NCBI GenBank assembly: GCA_021299995.1
Contig: JAJTIA010000087.1
Coordinates: 1-37,804, forward strand
DNA from: Candidatus Jidaibacter sp.
Lineage (GTDB): Bacteria > Pseudomonadota > Alphaproteobacteria > Rickettsiales > Midichloriaceae
Direction: 5' to 3'
DNA length: 37,804 nucleotides
The position numbers and the translations under genes were made by a program. Positions 1-8,392 of this stretch are shown piece by piece. Numbering within the stretch: position 1 is the stretch's first letter; each line of letters opens with the position of its first letter. The notes under the pieces are model-generated. The model did no database searches and was not told the origin of the DNA. It was given only the letters and a program-made list of their open reading frames with translations.

Positions 1-5
1 AAAAG

Positions 6-82
6 TGGCGGGGACGACGGGACTCGAACCCGCGACCTCCGGCGTGACAGGCCGGCACTCTAACCAGCTGAGCTACGTCCCC
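6..82 (-). tRNA. tRNA-Asp (anticodon GTC)
   Basis: Read on the minus strand this folds as a complete cloverleaf. The 7-bp acceptor stem GGGGACG/CGTCCCC is perfect, the anticodon loop is CTGTCAC with anticodon GTC, the T loop is GGTTCGAGTCC, and CCA is encoded at 6-8. It lies 23 bases downstream of tRNA-Val on the same strand and is probably co-transcribed with it. Confidence 0.97.
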
Positions 83-105
83 CTTTGAGTCAAGAACTTT
101 CTTAA

Positions 106-181
106 TGGTGGGCGGTGACAGGATCGAACTGCCGACCGCCTCGGTGTAAACGAGATGCTCTACCAGCTGAGCTAACCGCCC
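106..181 (-). tRNA. tRNA-Val (anticodon TAC)
   Basis: Minus-strand cloverleaf with a perfect GGGCGGT/ACCGCCC acceptor stem, anticodon loop TTTACAC (anticodon TAC), T loop AGTTCGATCC and encoded CCA at 106-108. It is the first gene of a two-tRNA unit, Val then Asp, served by the promoter at 197-225. Confidence 0.97.
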
Positions 182-196
182 CCATTTAGGCCTAAA

Positions 197-225
197 TTAT
201 TACCCTCAATTCGCGATTAATGCAA
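197..225 (-). promoter_or_regulatory. Putative promoter of the tRNA-Val/tRNA-Asp unit
   Basis: On the minus strand a TTGCAT -35 (220-225) and a TAATAA -10 (197-202) are separated by exactly 17 bases, which would place the transcription start just ahead of the tRNA-Val 5' end at 181. A 14-base perfect palindrome, ATTTAGGCCTAAAT (184-197), sits on the -10/start region. It could be an operator or only a chance feature. Confidence 0.55.
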
Positions 226-258
226 GAAAAACTTTTTGACTAATACAATTTATTTCAT

Positions 259-287
259 TAGACAAGTGGCATTTATGCGTGTATAAT
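259..287 (+). promoter_or_regulatory. Sigma-70-type promoter of tRNA-fMet
   Basis: TAGACA (259-264), a 17-base spacer and a perfect TATAAT (282-287). The predicted start near 294 leaves a leader of about ten bases before the mature tRNA at 305. This is one of the best matches to the standard housekeeping promoter in the window. Confidence 0.8.
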
Positions 288-304
288 GCTTTTACTTATC
301 TGAT

Positions 305-381
<77 letters not shown>

Positions 382-517
382 ATTTTTCCACAGTGTGTAT
401 TTGTAAAACAGGCTATTGTGCATATGTGGCATTATGTTGATATAAAATCATATAGTTACACCACCATAATCTCAAAAAAATAAGACTAGGCATATTTGTC
501 GCTACCAACGACCTCTC

Positions 518-1183
518 TCATTCCTTGTGCATATAAACTTGCTTAAACATCATCTCTAGTATATACGCTGTGAGAAACACAACAACACCTGCGAACATTA
601 CGTCGCTTAAAAAATGGCCCCCCTGTACTATACGTATAAAACCTATCCCAAGACCCAAGAATATCGAAAGAGCTGTAATTGCCTTACGCTTATACCCTTT
701 GTACAACATTGCTAAGCTTATAAACATAAATCCAACAGATGCATGACCTGATGGGAAAGAACAATTCTGAGAACATTCAGATGAAATCATAAATGGCTTT
801 TGAAAGTGTGCAACTCCACCAAACTGTTCAACCTGATGAGGTCTAGGCCTACCAAAATGATCTTTAAAGATGTTATGCACAATAAAACCAGGACCTATTA
901 AGCATACCAAAGTCACAAAAATAATATTACGATAATAGCGCGGCTTAAGCGATTTTGTTTTCAAAAAGGTTTTAAGCAATAACGCAGCTGCAATCACAAC
1001 AAACAGGATAGTTATTAGCTTAACCCCATTATATATCGCTAGCACCCAAAATTTGTCTTTAAGAAAAAACCCCGACTCTGGGCTATAAAAATGCGCAGAT
1101 ACATCTATATCCAAATTAGGATACAAATAGAAAACAGCAGCCAATATGACTGCTGTTAAAATCGTAATAGCAATGTTCAGCAT
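518..1183 (-). CDS. PAP2-family membrane phosphatase
   Basis: A 221-residue integral membrane protein with about five to six hydrophobic segments. All three PAP2 signature motifs are present: K107-x6-R114-P115, P144-S145-G146-H147, and R184-x5-H190-x3-D194, the last with Ile in place of the usual Ser before the Arg. The family removes phosphate from lipid substrates such as phosphatidate, undecaprenyl pyrophosphate, phosphatidylglycerophosphate or lipid A at the periplasmic face of the inner membrane. The substrate cannot be read from sequence; an LpxE/LpxF-like or PgpB-like role is equally possible. The ATG directly abuts the TAA of the upstream 86-residue gene, so the two are probably translationally coupled. 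Confidence 0.9.
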   Translation of the reverse strand: MLNIAITILTAVILAAVFYLYPNLDIDVSAHFYSPESGFFLKDKFWVLAIYNGVKLITILFVVIAAALLLKTFLKTKSLKPRYYRNIIFVTLVCLIGPGFIVHNIFKDHFGRPRPHQVEQFGGVAHFQKPFMISSECSQNCSFPSGHASVGFMFISLAMLYKGYKRKAITALSIFLGLGIGFIRIVQGGHFLSDVMFAGVVVFLTAYILEMMFKQVYMHKE

Positions 1184-1444
1184 TTATGCTTTCGCAAAAA
1201 CATTAGAAGCAGCTTTTATAAGCTTGTAGGCACTATAAACAAGCGATACAGCATAAACGTGGCAATAATCAAATACAGCAAGCTCAACAAAGTGCTCTGT
1301 GTGCGTATGAACACCAGAAGCTAGGCCAACTATGCTCGCTGCGAACATAATCGCCGCAGATAGATTAGAAAACTTGCTACCAAAAAGAGCAGCTGCAGCA
1401 ACTAATGCCATAGGTAAAAAGTGCAACACTTCAAAAATACACAT
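1184..1444 (-). CDS. Small hydrophobic protein upstream of PAP2 phosphatase
   Basis: An 86-residue protein with two or three predicted membrane segments (roughly residues 7-23, 28-45 and 60-77). A His-rich stretch, GVHTHTEHF, lies between the second and third. I do not recognise the family. Its start is preceded by AAGG about ten bases upstream, and its stop codon abuts the PAP2 start with no gap, so it is likely the first gene of a two-gene operon. A TTGCAT/TAATTA pair with a 17-base spacer near 1455-1485 on the minus strand is a possible promoter. The clustered His residues could bind a metal or sit near the bilayer surface, but that is only a suggestion. Confidence 0.6.
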   Translation of the reverse strand: MCIFEVLHFLPMALVAAAALFGSKFSNLSAAIMFAASIVGLASGVHTHTEHFVELAVFDYCHVYAVSLVYSAYKLIKAASNVFAKA

Positions 1445-1544
1445 ATCAAGAACCTTAAATAATATTAATAAGATAGAATAAATAATTACCCCATTTCATC
1501 CAAATATGCAACATTTTATTGCGTCAAAGCTCTCAACACATATA

Positions 1545-3002
1545 TCACTGCGACTTTACCTGCCCCTCAATGCTTTTCCGCTGCATCCACTCTCTCTTTT
1601 CTTGATCAAAGTCTAAAGTTTGCAACTCAGTTTCATACCTTGATATCTTTATATCTTGAAACTCAATTTGCCTACCCATATACAGATTCTTATTATATCC
1701 ACCTTGCCCAGCATAGTTTGTATAAAATATCGTAAACTCACCTTTTATCAGAAGCTCTGGAGCAATCTTTATCATATCCTCAAGATTATTGATTTTATGC
1801 TGATCTATTGCTTCAATCTTAAGCAAGTAATAAGGGCTGCCATCTATGTTAATTGTAGATATATTAGAAAAAGGAGACCCTTTATCTATATTAGATACAA
1901 ATACAGAGCCTAGAGGTGCGCCCGAGATATATCTAGTTAAATCATCTACCTCAAAAAATGTAGCACCGCTAAAATTAAGCATTTTCGTCACTTCATATTT
2001 TGTTGGGTTATAAGGAGTAATCTCTAGATCTATAAAACTACCCAACCTATATATACCTAATCTGATAGCAGCGCCTTTAGAATCATTGATAATTTTTTGA
2101 AAACTATACAATTCTGGGCCTATCAACTTACCATTCACTTTCCATATAATATCTGAAGCTTGCAACATCTGAGCAGCTGGAGAATTGACAAGAGTTGACT
2201 CAACAATCAACACCTTGTTTAAAGATCTCGGGAATGCAGATAAATAGCTAGACACCTCTTTTTCGGGGAAGCTCAAATATCGTACCGCTTGATCCAACGA
2301 ATAATACCCAAACATAGCACCCAAATCGAATCTCTCATTCTGCTTGTTTTGAGCTATCATCTCCAGTGCATCGATGATGTAGGATGCAGGCATTGCATAG
2401 GCAAACGTGCTATCCACTGCAAAATTGAGCGCTATAACTTCACCAGCAGAATTTAATATTGGAGATCCACTAGAGCCACCTCTTGCGTTTAAGCTTATCC
2501 TGAATGACTGATCAGAAAAATAGTTAGAGATCTCATATATACTTGTGATCAAGCCAGTTTGTACAGAAAAACTCTGATTATCATTATTCCCTATAATTGT
2601 TACAGCATCGTTAATATTAGGAAATCTACGTACCATCTTTAGATCTACCGAGTCCTCAGGAAAATGCTTAGGATCAATAGAGAGTAATGAAAAGTCGTGA
2701 TGAGGATCACTATATAGGAGTATAGCTTTAGACTCTCTACCGTTATGGAATGCAACATATGTATCATTGACATTAGATATATTAACCGCATGCCTGTTTG
2801 TCACAATAATACCATTCGCCTTATCTACCACAAAGCCAGTCGCGAAATATTGGCCTGTATTGTTATAGGGCGCTTTAATAATATCATTTGTGATACTAAC
2901 AACACCTTTTTTCCATACATCCAAGCTCCTTATATCCTGTTTTGCAAAAGTGATTTGACATGTTGTAATAAGCAGTATGACTGCGAGTAAAACTGATCTC
3001 AT
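1545..3002 (-). CDS. Periplasmic S1C (DegP/HtrA-type) serine protease with PDZ-like domain
   Basis: 485 residues. A Sec signal peptide covers residues 1-20 (cleavage after TFA). The trypsin-like domain follows with a complete triad: H71 in TNRHAV, D103 in PHHDFSLL and S178 in RGGSSGSP, where the usual GNSGGP is altered to GSSGSP. A PDZ-like region around residues 265-335 has NSPAAQMLQASDIIWKVNG, typical of a carboxylate-binding loop and following strand. Residues 335-485 are less clear and may hold a second divergent PDZ domain. HtrA-type proteases degrade misfolded envelope proteins. It is divergent enough from standard DegP that I give no gene symbol. The ATG lacks an obvious Shine-Dalgarno sequence. 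It is transcribed divergently from gyrA. Confidence 0.87.
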   Translation of the reverse strand: MRSVLLAVILLITTCQITFAKQDIRSLDVWKKGVVSITNDIIKAPYNNTGQYFATGFVVDKANGIIVTNRHAVNISNVNDTYVAFHNGRESKAILLYSDPHHDFSLLSIDPKHFPEDSVDLKMVRRFPNINDAVTIIGNNDNQSFSVQTGLITSIYEISNYFSDQSFRISLNARGGSSGSPILNSAGEVIALNFAVDSTFAYAMPASYIIDALEMIAQNKQNERFDLGAMFGYYSLDQAVRYLSFPEKEVSSYLSAFPRSLNKVLIVESTLVNSPAAQMLQASDIIWKVNGKLIGPELYSFQKIINDSKGAAIRLGIYRLGSFIDLEITPYNPTKYEVTKMLNFSGATFFEVDDLTRYISGAPLGSVFVSNIDKGSPFSNISTINIDGSPYYLLKIEAIDQHKINNLEDMIKIAPELLIKGEFTIFYTNYAGQGGYNKNLYMGRQIEFQDIKISRYETELQTLDFDQEKREWMQRKSIEGQVKSQ

Positions 3003-3098
3003 AAATAAAAAATTTGTTTTTCATACTTTTATATTATCAATCCTGATTGCCTTCACAACTTAAATTAGTTAGTATACACTCTGGAAATAAAGATATAT

Positions 3099-5846
3099 TT
3101 GACAGCTTTGACACAAGAATCCAATAAAATACCGGCCAATGACACGGTTTTAGTCTCCATTGAAGGAGAGATGAAAAAATCATATCTCGACTATGCGATG
3201 AGCGTAATCGTCAGTAGGGCATTACCAGATTGTAGAGATGGCTTCAAACCCGTACACAGACGCATACTATATGCTATGCATGATACAAACAGTTACCATG
3301 ACAAGCCTTACAAAAAATCTGCCAGAGTGGTTGGTGAAGTAATCGGTAAATATCACCCTCATGGTGATAGCCCTATCTATATGTCTCTTGTACGTATGGC
3401 TCAGGAGTTCTCGTTAAGAGAGCCTCTCATCGATGGCCAGGGTAACTTTGGGTCGATCGATGGTGACTCGCCTGCTGCTATGCGTTATACCGAAGTAAGA
3501 CTTGCAAAGATCGCATCTACAATCTTAATGGATATAGAGCAAGGCACTGTAGATTTCGCTGAAAACTATGATGGGTCAGAGCAAGAACCTGTTGTACTAC
3601 CTGCACGTTTTCCCAATATTTTGGTAAATGGTACAAGTGGCATTGCGGTTGGTATGGCAACAAACATTCCAACTCATAACCTAAGCGAAGTTTTGGATGC
3701 ATGCTGCGCTTACATTAAGAATCCTGAAATTACAGACGAAGAAATAGTGAGCATCATCCCTGCTCCAGACTTCCCTACGGGTGGCACAATAGTCGGTGCA
3801 GAGCGTGCGAAAATCGCACTTCTCACAGGCAGAGGAAGCATAATAATGCGTGGTAAAACCGAGATAGAGCAGATCGGTGGTACAAGCGCAATTATCATCA
3901 AAGAATTACCTTATCAGGTAAACAAAGCCGAGCTAATTAAAAAGATTGAGATGCTCTCTAAAGAGAAGGTGATCGAAGGCATTTCAGAGCTTCGTGATGA
4001 AACTAACAAGCTGGGCATCAGAGTTGTGATAGAGCTTAAGCGTGATGCAGTTCCTGATATTATAATTAATCAGCTTTACAAGCACTCTGAGCTTCAAACA
4101 AGCTTTGGTGTTAATATGCTAGCTCTCAACAAAGGCAGGCCTATTTTGATGGGAGTGAAAGAGTTCATCTCAGCATTCGTTGAGTTTAGGGAAGAAGTAA
4201 TTGTTAGACGCACAGTGTTCGAGCTGAACAAGGCAAGAAATAGAGCCCATATTTTGATAGGCCTCTACTTGGCTGTTACAAATATTGATCAAATTATCGC
4301 GCTAATTAAAGGGTGTGATACACCAGCAGCAGCTAAGATAGAGCTTATGGCACGCGATTGGGAAGCATCATCGATTGAGCCTTTATTACGGTTGGTAGAT
4401 GATTATCGTAATAAACTAGAAAATGGTAGATGTAAGTTCACAGAAGAGCAAGCTGATGCTATCCTAGAAATGAAGCTATCTAGGTTAACAGGGTTAGAAA
4501 AAAATAAAATCGAAAACGAGCTAAAAGGTCTCGGCGAACTAATCAAAGAATATTTAGAATTTTTGAACTCTAAAGAAAAGATATATCAACTTATCTATGA
4601 TGAGTTAGTTGCTATTAAAGACCAATTTGGTACACCACGACGCACAGAGATTCTGAATGACAGCTCTGATTTAGATATTGAAGATCTTATAAAGCGTGAA
4701 GAAATGGTTGTGACAACTACAATGACTGGTTTCATTAAGCGCGTTCCATTAGATTCTTATAGAGCACAGAAAAGAGGAGGAAAAGGCAGGTCTGCAATGA
4801 CAGTGTACGATGATGATATGACAACAGACATCATAGTTGCTAGCACTCATGCACCTCTTTTATTTTTCTCATCGCTTGGTAAAGTATATCGCATGAAGGT
4901 ATATAAATTACCGCTTGCGAGCCCTCAAGCTAAAGGTAAAGCACTAATAAACTTGTTGCCACTTACGCAGGATGAAAAAATTACAAATATTGTTCCTCTG
5001 CCAGAAGATAGAGAAGAATGGAAAGATTTAAGCATAATCTTTGCAACTAAAAATGGTAATATAAGACGTAACGATTTGGAGATTTTCTCTAACATCAACG
5101 TAAATGGTAAGATTGCAATCAAACTAGATGAAACAGACAGATTGATAGGCGTAGGAATCTGTAAAAAGGCGGATCACGTGCTAATGTGCACAAAAGAAGG
5201 TAAGGCAATTCGCTTCCCTATAGACAAACTCCGTATATTCAAGAGCCGTAGCTCTGATGGTGTACGCGGCATGAAATTTGCACATAAGGATGATTGCGTT
5301 GTTTCTATGGCAATTGTTTCTGACGCTAAGGCAGACATTGAAAAGCGTGCTGAATACCTAAAAATTCCTGAGAACTTTAGATTGGAATATAGAACTGGTA
5401 GCGATTTTGAGAAGTTGAAACAATCTATAGAATCTTCTAAAGTTCAGCTCGAAAAATTATCTTTGGAAGAAGCTTCTGAGCTTGCTGCAAATGAGCAATT
5501 CATTCTGTCTTTAACAGAAAACGGATATGGTAAACGTACATCGGCTTACGAATATCGCGTTACAGGTAGAGGCGGTCAGGGAATTGGAAATATTGATACA
5601 TCTGAACGTAATGGCAAGGTAATTGCTAGTATTCCTGTAGGCGATACTGATCAGATTATTGTGCTAACTGATGGCGGGACTTTAATTAGAACAAAAGTTT
5701 CCGATATTAGAATCACAGGCAGAAATGCGATGGGTGTAAAAATTATCAATACCCGTGAAGCTGAGAAAGTCATATCTCTCACAAAAATTATAGAAGATGA
5801 CTCCGAAGCTGTGGATGAATCAGAAAACGTAGAAAGCGAGGAATAA
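3099..5846 (+). CDS. gyrA: DNA gyrase subunit A
   Basis: 915 residues, the usual size for an alphaproteobacterial GyrA. The N-terminal breakage-reunion domain has DGFKPVHRRILYAM, the quinolone-resistance region HPHGDSPIYMSLVRMAQ and the catalytic Tyr in AAMRYTEVRL. The GyrA box QKRGGKG near residue 557 separates it from ParC. The C-terminal beta-pinwheel holds an inserted charged helix around residues 740-795, as in other alphaproteobacteria. At the quinolone site Ser83 (E. coli numbering) is retained but Ala84 is Pro and Asp87 is Met. The start is uncertain: there is no ATG before the conserved SIEGEMKKSYLDYAMSV block except one inside it, so a TTG (3099 or 3108) is used, with GGAAATAAAG upstream. 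It heads a compact run with the tautomerase, tolB and mreC. Confidence 0.97.
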   Translation: MTALTQESNKIPANDTVLVSIEGEMKKSYLDYAMSVIVSRALPDCRDGFKPVHRRILYAMHDTNSYHDKPYKKSARVVGEVIGKYHPHGDSPIYMSLVRMAQEFSLREPLIDGQGNFGSIDGDSPAAMRYTEVRLAKIASTILMDIEQGTVDFAENYDGSEQEPVVLPARFPNILVNGTSGIAVGMATNIPTHNLSEVLDACCAYIKNPEITDEEIVSIIPAPDFPTGGTIVGAERAKIALLTGRGSIIMRGKTEIEQIGGTSAIIIKELPYQVNKAELIKKIEMLSKEKVIEGISELRDETNKLGIRVVIELKRDAVPDIIINQLYKHSELQTSFGVNMLALNKGRPILMGVKEFISAFVEFREEVIVRRTVFELNKARNRAHILIGLYLAVTNIDQIIALIKGCDTPAAAKIELMARDWEASSIEPLLRLVDDYRNKLENGRCKFTEEQADAILEMKLSRLTGLEKNKIENELKGLGELIKEYLEFLNSKEKIYQLIYDELVAIKDQFGTPRRTEILNDSSDLDIEDLIKREEMVVTTTMTGFIKRVPLDSYRAQKRGGKGRSAMTVYDDDMTTDIIVASTHAPLLFFSSLGKVYRMKVYKLPLASPQAKGKALINLLPLTQDEKITNIVPLPEDREEWKDLSIIFATKNGNIRRNDLEIFSNINVNGKIAIKLDETDRLIGVGICKKADHVLMCTKEGKAIRFPIDKLRIFKSRSSDGVRGMKFAHKDDCVVSMAIVSDAKADIEKRAEYLKIPENFRLEYRTGSDFEKLKQSIESSKVQLEKLSLEEASELAANEQFILSLTENGYGKRTSAYEYRVTGRGGQGIGNIDTSERNGKVIASIPVGDTDQIIVLTDGGTLIRTKVSDIRITGRNAMGVKIINTREAEKVISLTKIIEDDSEAVDESENVESEE

Positions 5847-6041
5847 ATGCCTTTAGTGACAATCCAAATGATAGAAGGGCGCGATGTTGATACTAAGCGC
5901 AAACTGATTGCAAATGTCACAAACGCAATTCTAGCCTCTGTTGATACTAAAATAGAAAACGTGCGCATAGTGATTGAAGATATGAAACCAGAGAATTATG
6001 CGCTTGGTGGCACACTACATATTGATAAGGTAAACAAATGA
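5847..6041 (+). CDS. 4-oxalocrotonate tautomerase-family protein
   Basis: A 64-residue protein matching the small 4-OT subunit. After removal of Met it begins with the catalytic Pro1. Arg11 (in EGRDVD) and Arg39 (in ENVRIVIED) align with the substrate-binding arginines of 4-OT, and position 50 is Tyr where 4-OT has Phe. These enzymes form hexamers that use the N-terminal proline as a general base in keto-enol tautomerisation. The ATG follows the gyrA stop codon directly, and its own stop overlaps the tolB start (ATGA), so it is embedded in the gyrA-tolB transcription unit. No aromatic degradation genes are nearby, so the physiological substrate is unknown. Confidence 0.85.
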   Translation: MPLVTIQMIEGRDVDTKRKLIANVTNAILASVDTKIENVRIVIEDMKPENYALGGTLHIDKVNK

Positions 6042-7333
6042 AGAGAATAGCATCATTTTTTTTAGCTGCATTTTTATCTGCTAACATTGCAAATGCAGCA
6101 CTTAAAATCGATATCAATCAGGGAAATGTAGAACCTTTGCCTATAGCGATATCAGACTTTTATGAACTAGATGGATCTAGCTCTGACGTAGGCTCAGAGA
6201 TAAAAAAAGTTGTAGAAAATGATCTGGCTAGCTCTGGATTGTTTAGACCAATTAGTTCTGATGCATTTTTAGAGAAGTTAACACTAGAAAAAAAGCCCAC
6301 TTTCAACAATTGGAGACAAATTGGTGCGATGGCTTTTACATCTGGCAAAATCACAAAACAAGGTGATAAACTCACTGTAGAGTTCAGATTATGGGATCCT
6401 AATATCGAGTCACAAATTGAAGGTACAGCTTTCACACTGACAGAGAAATCTTGGCGTAGAGTTGGGCATAAAATCGCTGATCAGATCTACAAAAGACTAA
6501 CAGGTGAGACAGGTTATTTTGATACTCGTATTGTTTTCATCTCAGAATCTGGCCCTTACGATGCACGCGTTAAAAAACTTGCTATCATGGATCAAGATGG
6601 TGCAAACTACAAAGAGCTCACAGATGGTAAAAGTTTAGTGATTACACCAAGGTTTGACCCAAAATCTCAACGTGTCATTTATATGTCTTATAAAAATAGG
6701 GTGCCTCAAGTATATTTGTTAGACTTACAAACTGGCGAACAACGTCACATAGGCAATTTCCCTGGAATGTCTTTTTCACCACGCTTTTCACCAGATGGCA
6801 ACAAGGCTGTGGTATCGGTTGCAAAGGATGGTTCTACCGAGATATACGAGCTTCATTTAAATAGTGGTGCCACCGTTAAACTCACATCAACACCTGGTGC
6901 TATTAACACTTCTCCATGTTACTCACATGATGGCTCTAAAATTGTATTCAACTCTGACAGAGGTGGCAGACCCCAAATCTATATCATGAACAGTGATGGC
7001 AGCAACCAACACCGTATCAGCTTCAGTGATGCTACATACTTCTCTCCTGTATGGTCTCCAAGGGGTGACTTTATCGCATTCACAAAGAAACAAGGCTCAC
7101 AATTCTATATAGGAGTTATGCGCACAGATGGTAGCAGCGAAAGATTACTCACATCATCTTGGATGGATGAAGGTCCAACCTGGGCGCCAAATGGTAGGGT
7201 CTTGATGTTCTCTCGTCAAAAACAAGGAGCTGGATACCAAATACATTCCGTTGATGTAACTGGTTATAATGAGCGCAAAGTTGAAACACCTACAGACTCT
7301 TCGGATCCAGCTTGGTCACCTATTTTAGGCTAG
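6038..7333 (+). CDS. tolB: Tol-Pal system periplasmic protein TolB
   Basis: 431 residues, normal for TolB. A signal peptide (residues 1-20, ending ANA) is followed by the TolB N-terminal domain (about 21-150: PIAISDF, and SSGLFRPIS) and a six-bladed beta-propeller built from PD40-type repeats such as SPRFSPDGNKAVVS, SPCYSHDGSKIVFNSDRGG and SPVWSPRGDFIAF. TolB works in the periplasm with Pal and TolA, keeping the outer membrane attached and helping it constrict during division. The start overlaps the tautomerase stop by four bases. TolA, TolQ, TolR and Pal are not in the window. Confidence 0.97.
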   Translation: MKRIASFFLAAFLSANIANAALKIDINQGNVEPLPIAISDFYELDGSSSDVGSEIKKVVENDLASSGLFRPISSDAFLEKLTLEKKPTFNNWRQIGAMAFTSGKITKQGDKLTVEFRLWDPNIESQIEGTAFTLTEKSWRRVGHKIADQIYKRLTGETGYFDTRIVFISESGPYDARVKKLAIMDQDGANYKELTDGKSLVITPRFDPKSQRVIYMSYKNRVPQVYLLDLQTGEQRHIGNFPGMSFSPRFSPDGNKAVVSVAKDGSTEIYELHLNSGATVKLTSTPGAINTSPCYSHDGSKIVFNSDRGGRPQIYIMNSDGSNQHRISFSDATYFSPVWSPRGDFIAFTKKQGSQFYIGVMRTDGSSERLLTSSWMDEGPTWAPNGRVLMFSRQKQGAGYQIHSVDVTGYNERKVETPTDSSDPAWSPILG

Positions 7334-7337
7334 AATA

Positions 7338-8174
7338 ATGCCTAGAAGAATTAAAAAACACGGCATTTTAATTCACTTTATTCAAGCATTTGGGCTGTTG
7401 CTGCACTTTAAATTTAAGCACTACCTTGCTCTTGTTGTATGCGTACTATTTGTATTCATTATAAATACTAATGCAAAAACTGCAGAGTATATGCTTTCAA
7501 CTTTACGAGATATCAATTGGCGATTTACAAGTATTTTGGATTTAGATTCTCTTTTAAAACATCAAAAACAAAAGATAGAGCACGCCCTATTTAATAAACA
7601 AGTCCGTAAACTGCAGTCTGAAAATGATTTGCTCAAAGATAGAGTATCGTCTCTAGAGTTATTGGAAAACGAGAACAAACGCCTTAGAGATGTTTTAGAA
7701 GTTAAACTTGGTCATTCAAAACTGATTGCTACCACAACACTAGTACGCTCCACTTTAGATTTCAGCAATCAATCATTCCTTATTCCCTTAGGAACGAAAG
7801 ACGGTATAGAATCCGGTAACTTTGTGATGAGTATGTCTACTTTGATTGGTAAGATCACAGATGTTACAGACAGCTTCTCTATGGTTGAGATGATATCTAA
7901 TAAAAATTCTAAAACTCCTATTCTCTTCTCTGAATCAAACCAAAAAGGTGTAATTACTGGCAATATCCTTGGTAAATCTATGATGAGCATTTTATATGTA
8001 GATGATGAAGACATAGTTCTAGATGGAGAGATTGTAATGACAACAGGTGATGGCTCTATATACCCACACGGCTTGAAAATTGGCAAAACTGTACGAAATG
8101 GTTCTGACATCTTTATTGAACCATCATATGAGCTATCAAAAATAATATGGGTGACGGTTTATAAGTATAATTAA
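7338..8174 (+). CDS. mreC: Rod shape-determining protein MreC
   Basis: 278 residues. The layout is that of MreC: a short basic cytoplasmic N-terminus, one membrane segment (about residues 28-43), a coiled coil (about 70-115, with QSENDLLKDRVSSLELLENENKRL split by heptads) and a periplasmic beta-domain from about residue 120 to the end (LIPLGTKDGIESGNFVM, GLKIGKTV). MreC scaffolds the PBP2/RodA elongation complex. It starts four bases after the tolB stop and ends the gyrA-led run. MreB, MreD and MrdA are not in the window. No strong terminator is visible after it. Confidence 0.93.
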   Translation: MPRRIKKHGILIHFIQAFGLLLHFKFKHYLALVVCVLFVFIINTNAKTAEYMLSTLRDINWRFTSILDLDSLLKHQKQKIEHALFNKQVRKLQSENDLLKDRVSSLELLENENKRLRDVLEVKLGHSKLIATTTLVRSTLDFSNQSFLIPLGTKDGIESGNFVMSMSTLIGKITDVTDSFSMVEMISNKNSKTPILFSESNQKGVITGNILGKSMMSILYVDDEDIVLDGEIVMTTGDGSIYPHGLKIGKTVRNGSDIFIEPSYELSKIIWVTVYKYN

Positions 8175-8190
8175 AATTATTGGACAGATC

Positions 8191-8219
8191 TTGACTCTAA
8201 AATCAGTAGAAATTAAAAT
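8191..8219 (+). promoter_or_regulatory. Possible promoter ahead of the brnQ remnant
   Basis: TTGACT (8191-8196) and TAAAAT (8214-8219) are separated by 17 bases. The predicted start would leave a leader of about 165 bases before 8393. In that leader a small hairpin, CAACCT/AGGTTG with a 7-base loop, lies at 8342-8360. Promoter elements that survive next to a broken gene would be consistent with recent inactivation. Confidence 0.4.
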
Positions 8220-8392
8220 GCACTATTATGGACAAGTTATTATATAAAATTGTTGTTAATGTTGTCGTCTCATCTGTAAATGTTGTGGGCTTCTAGCCTA
8301 CTCATATCTATTCTTTACAAATACATTTCAATATAAAATCACAACCTTGCGAATAGGTTGCAAAAGTCAGTGTTAATAAATACAGGTTTATT

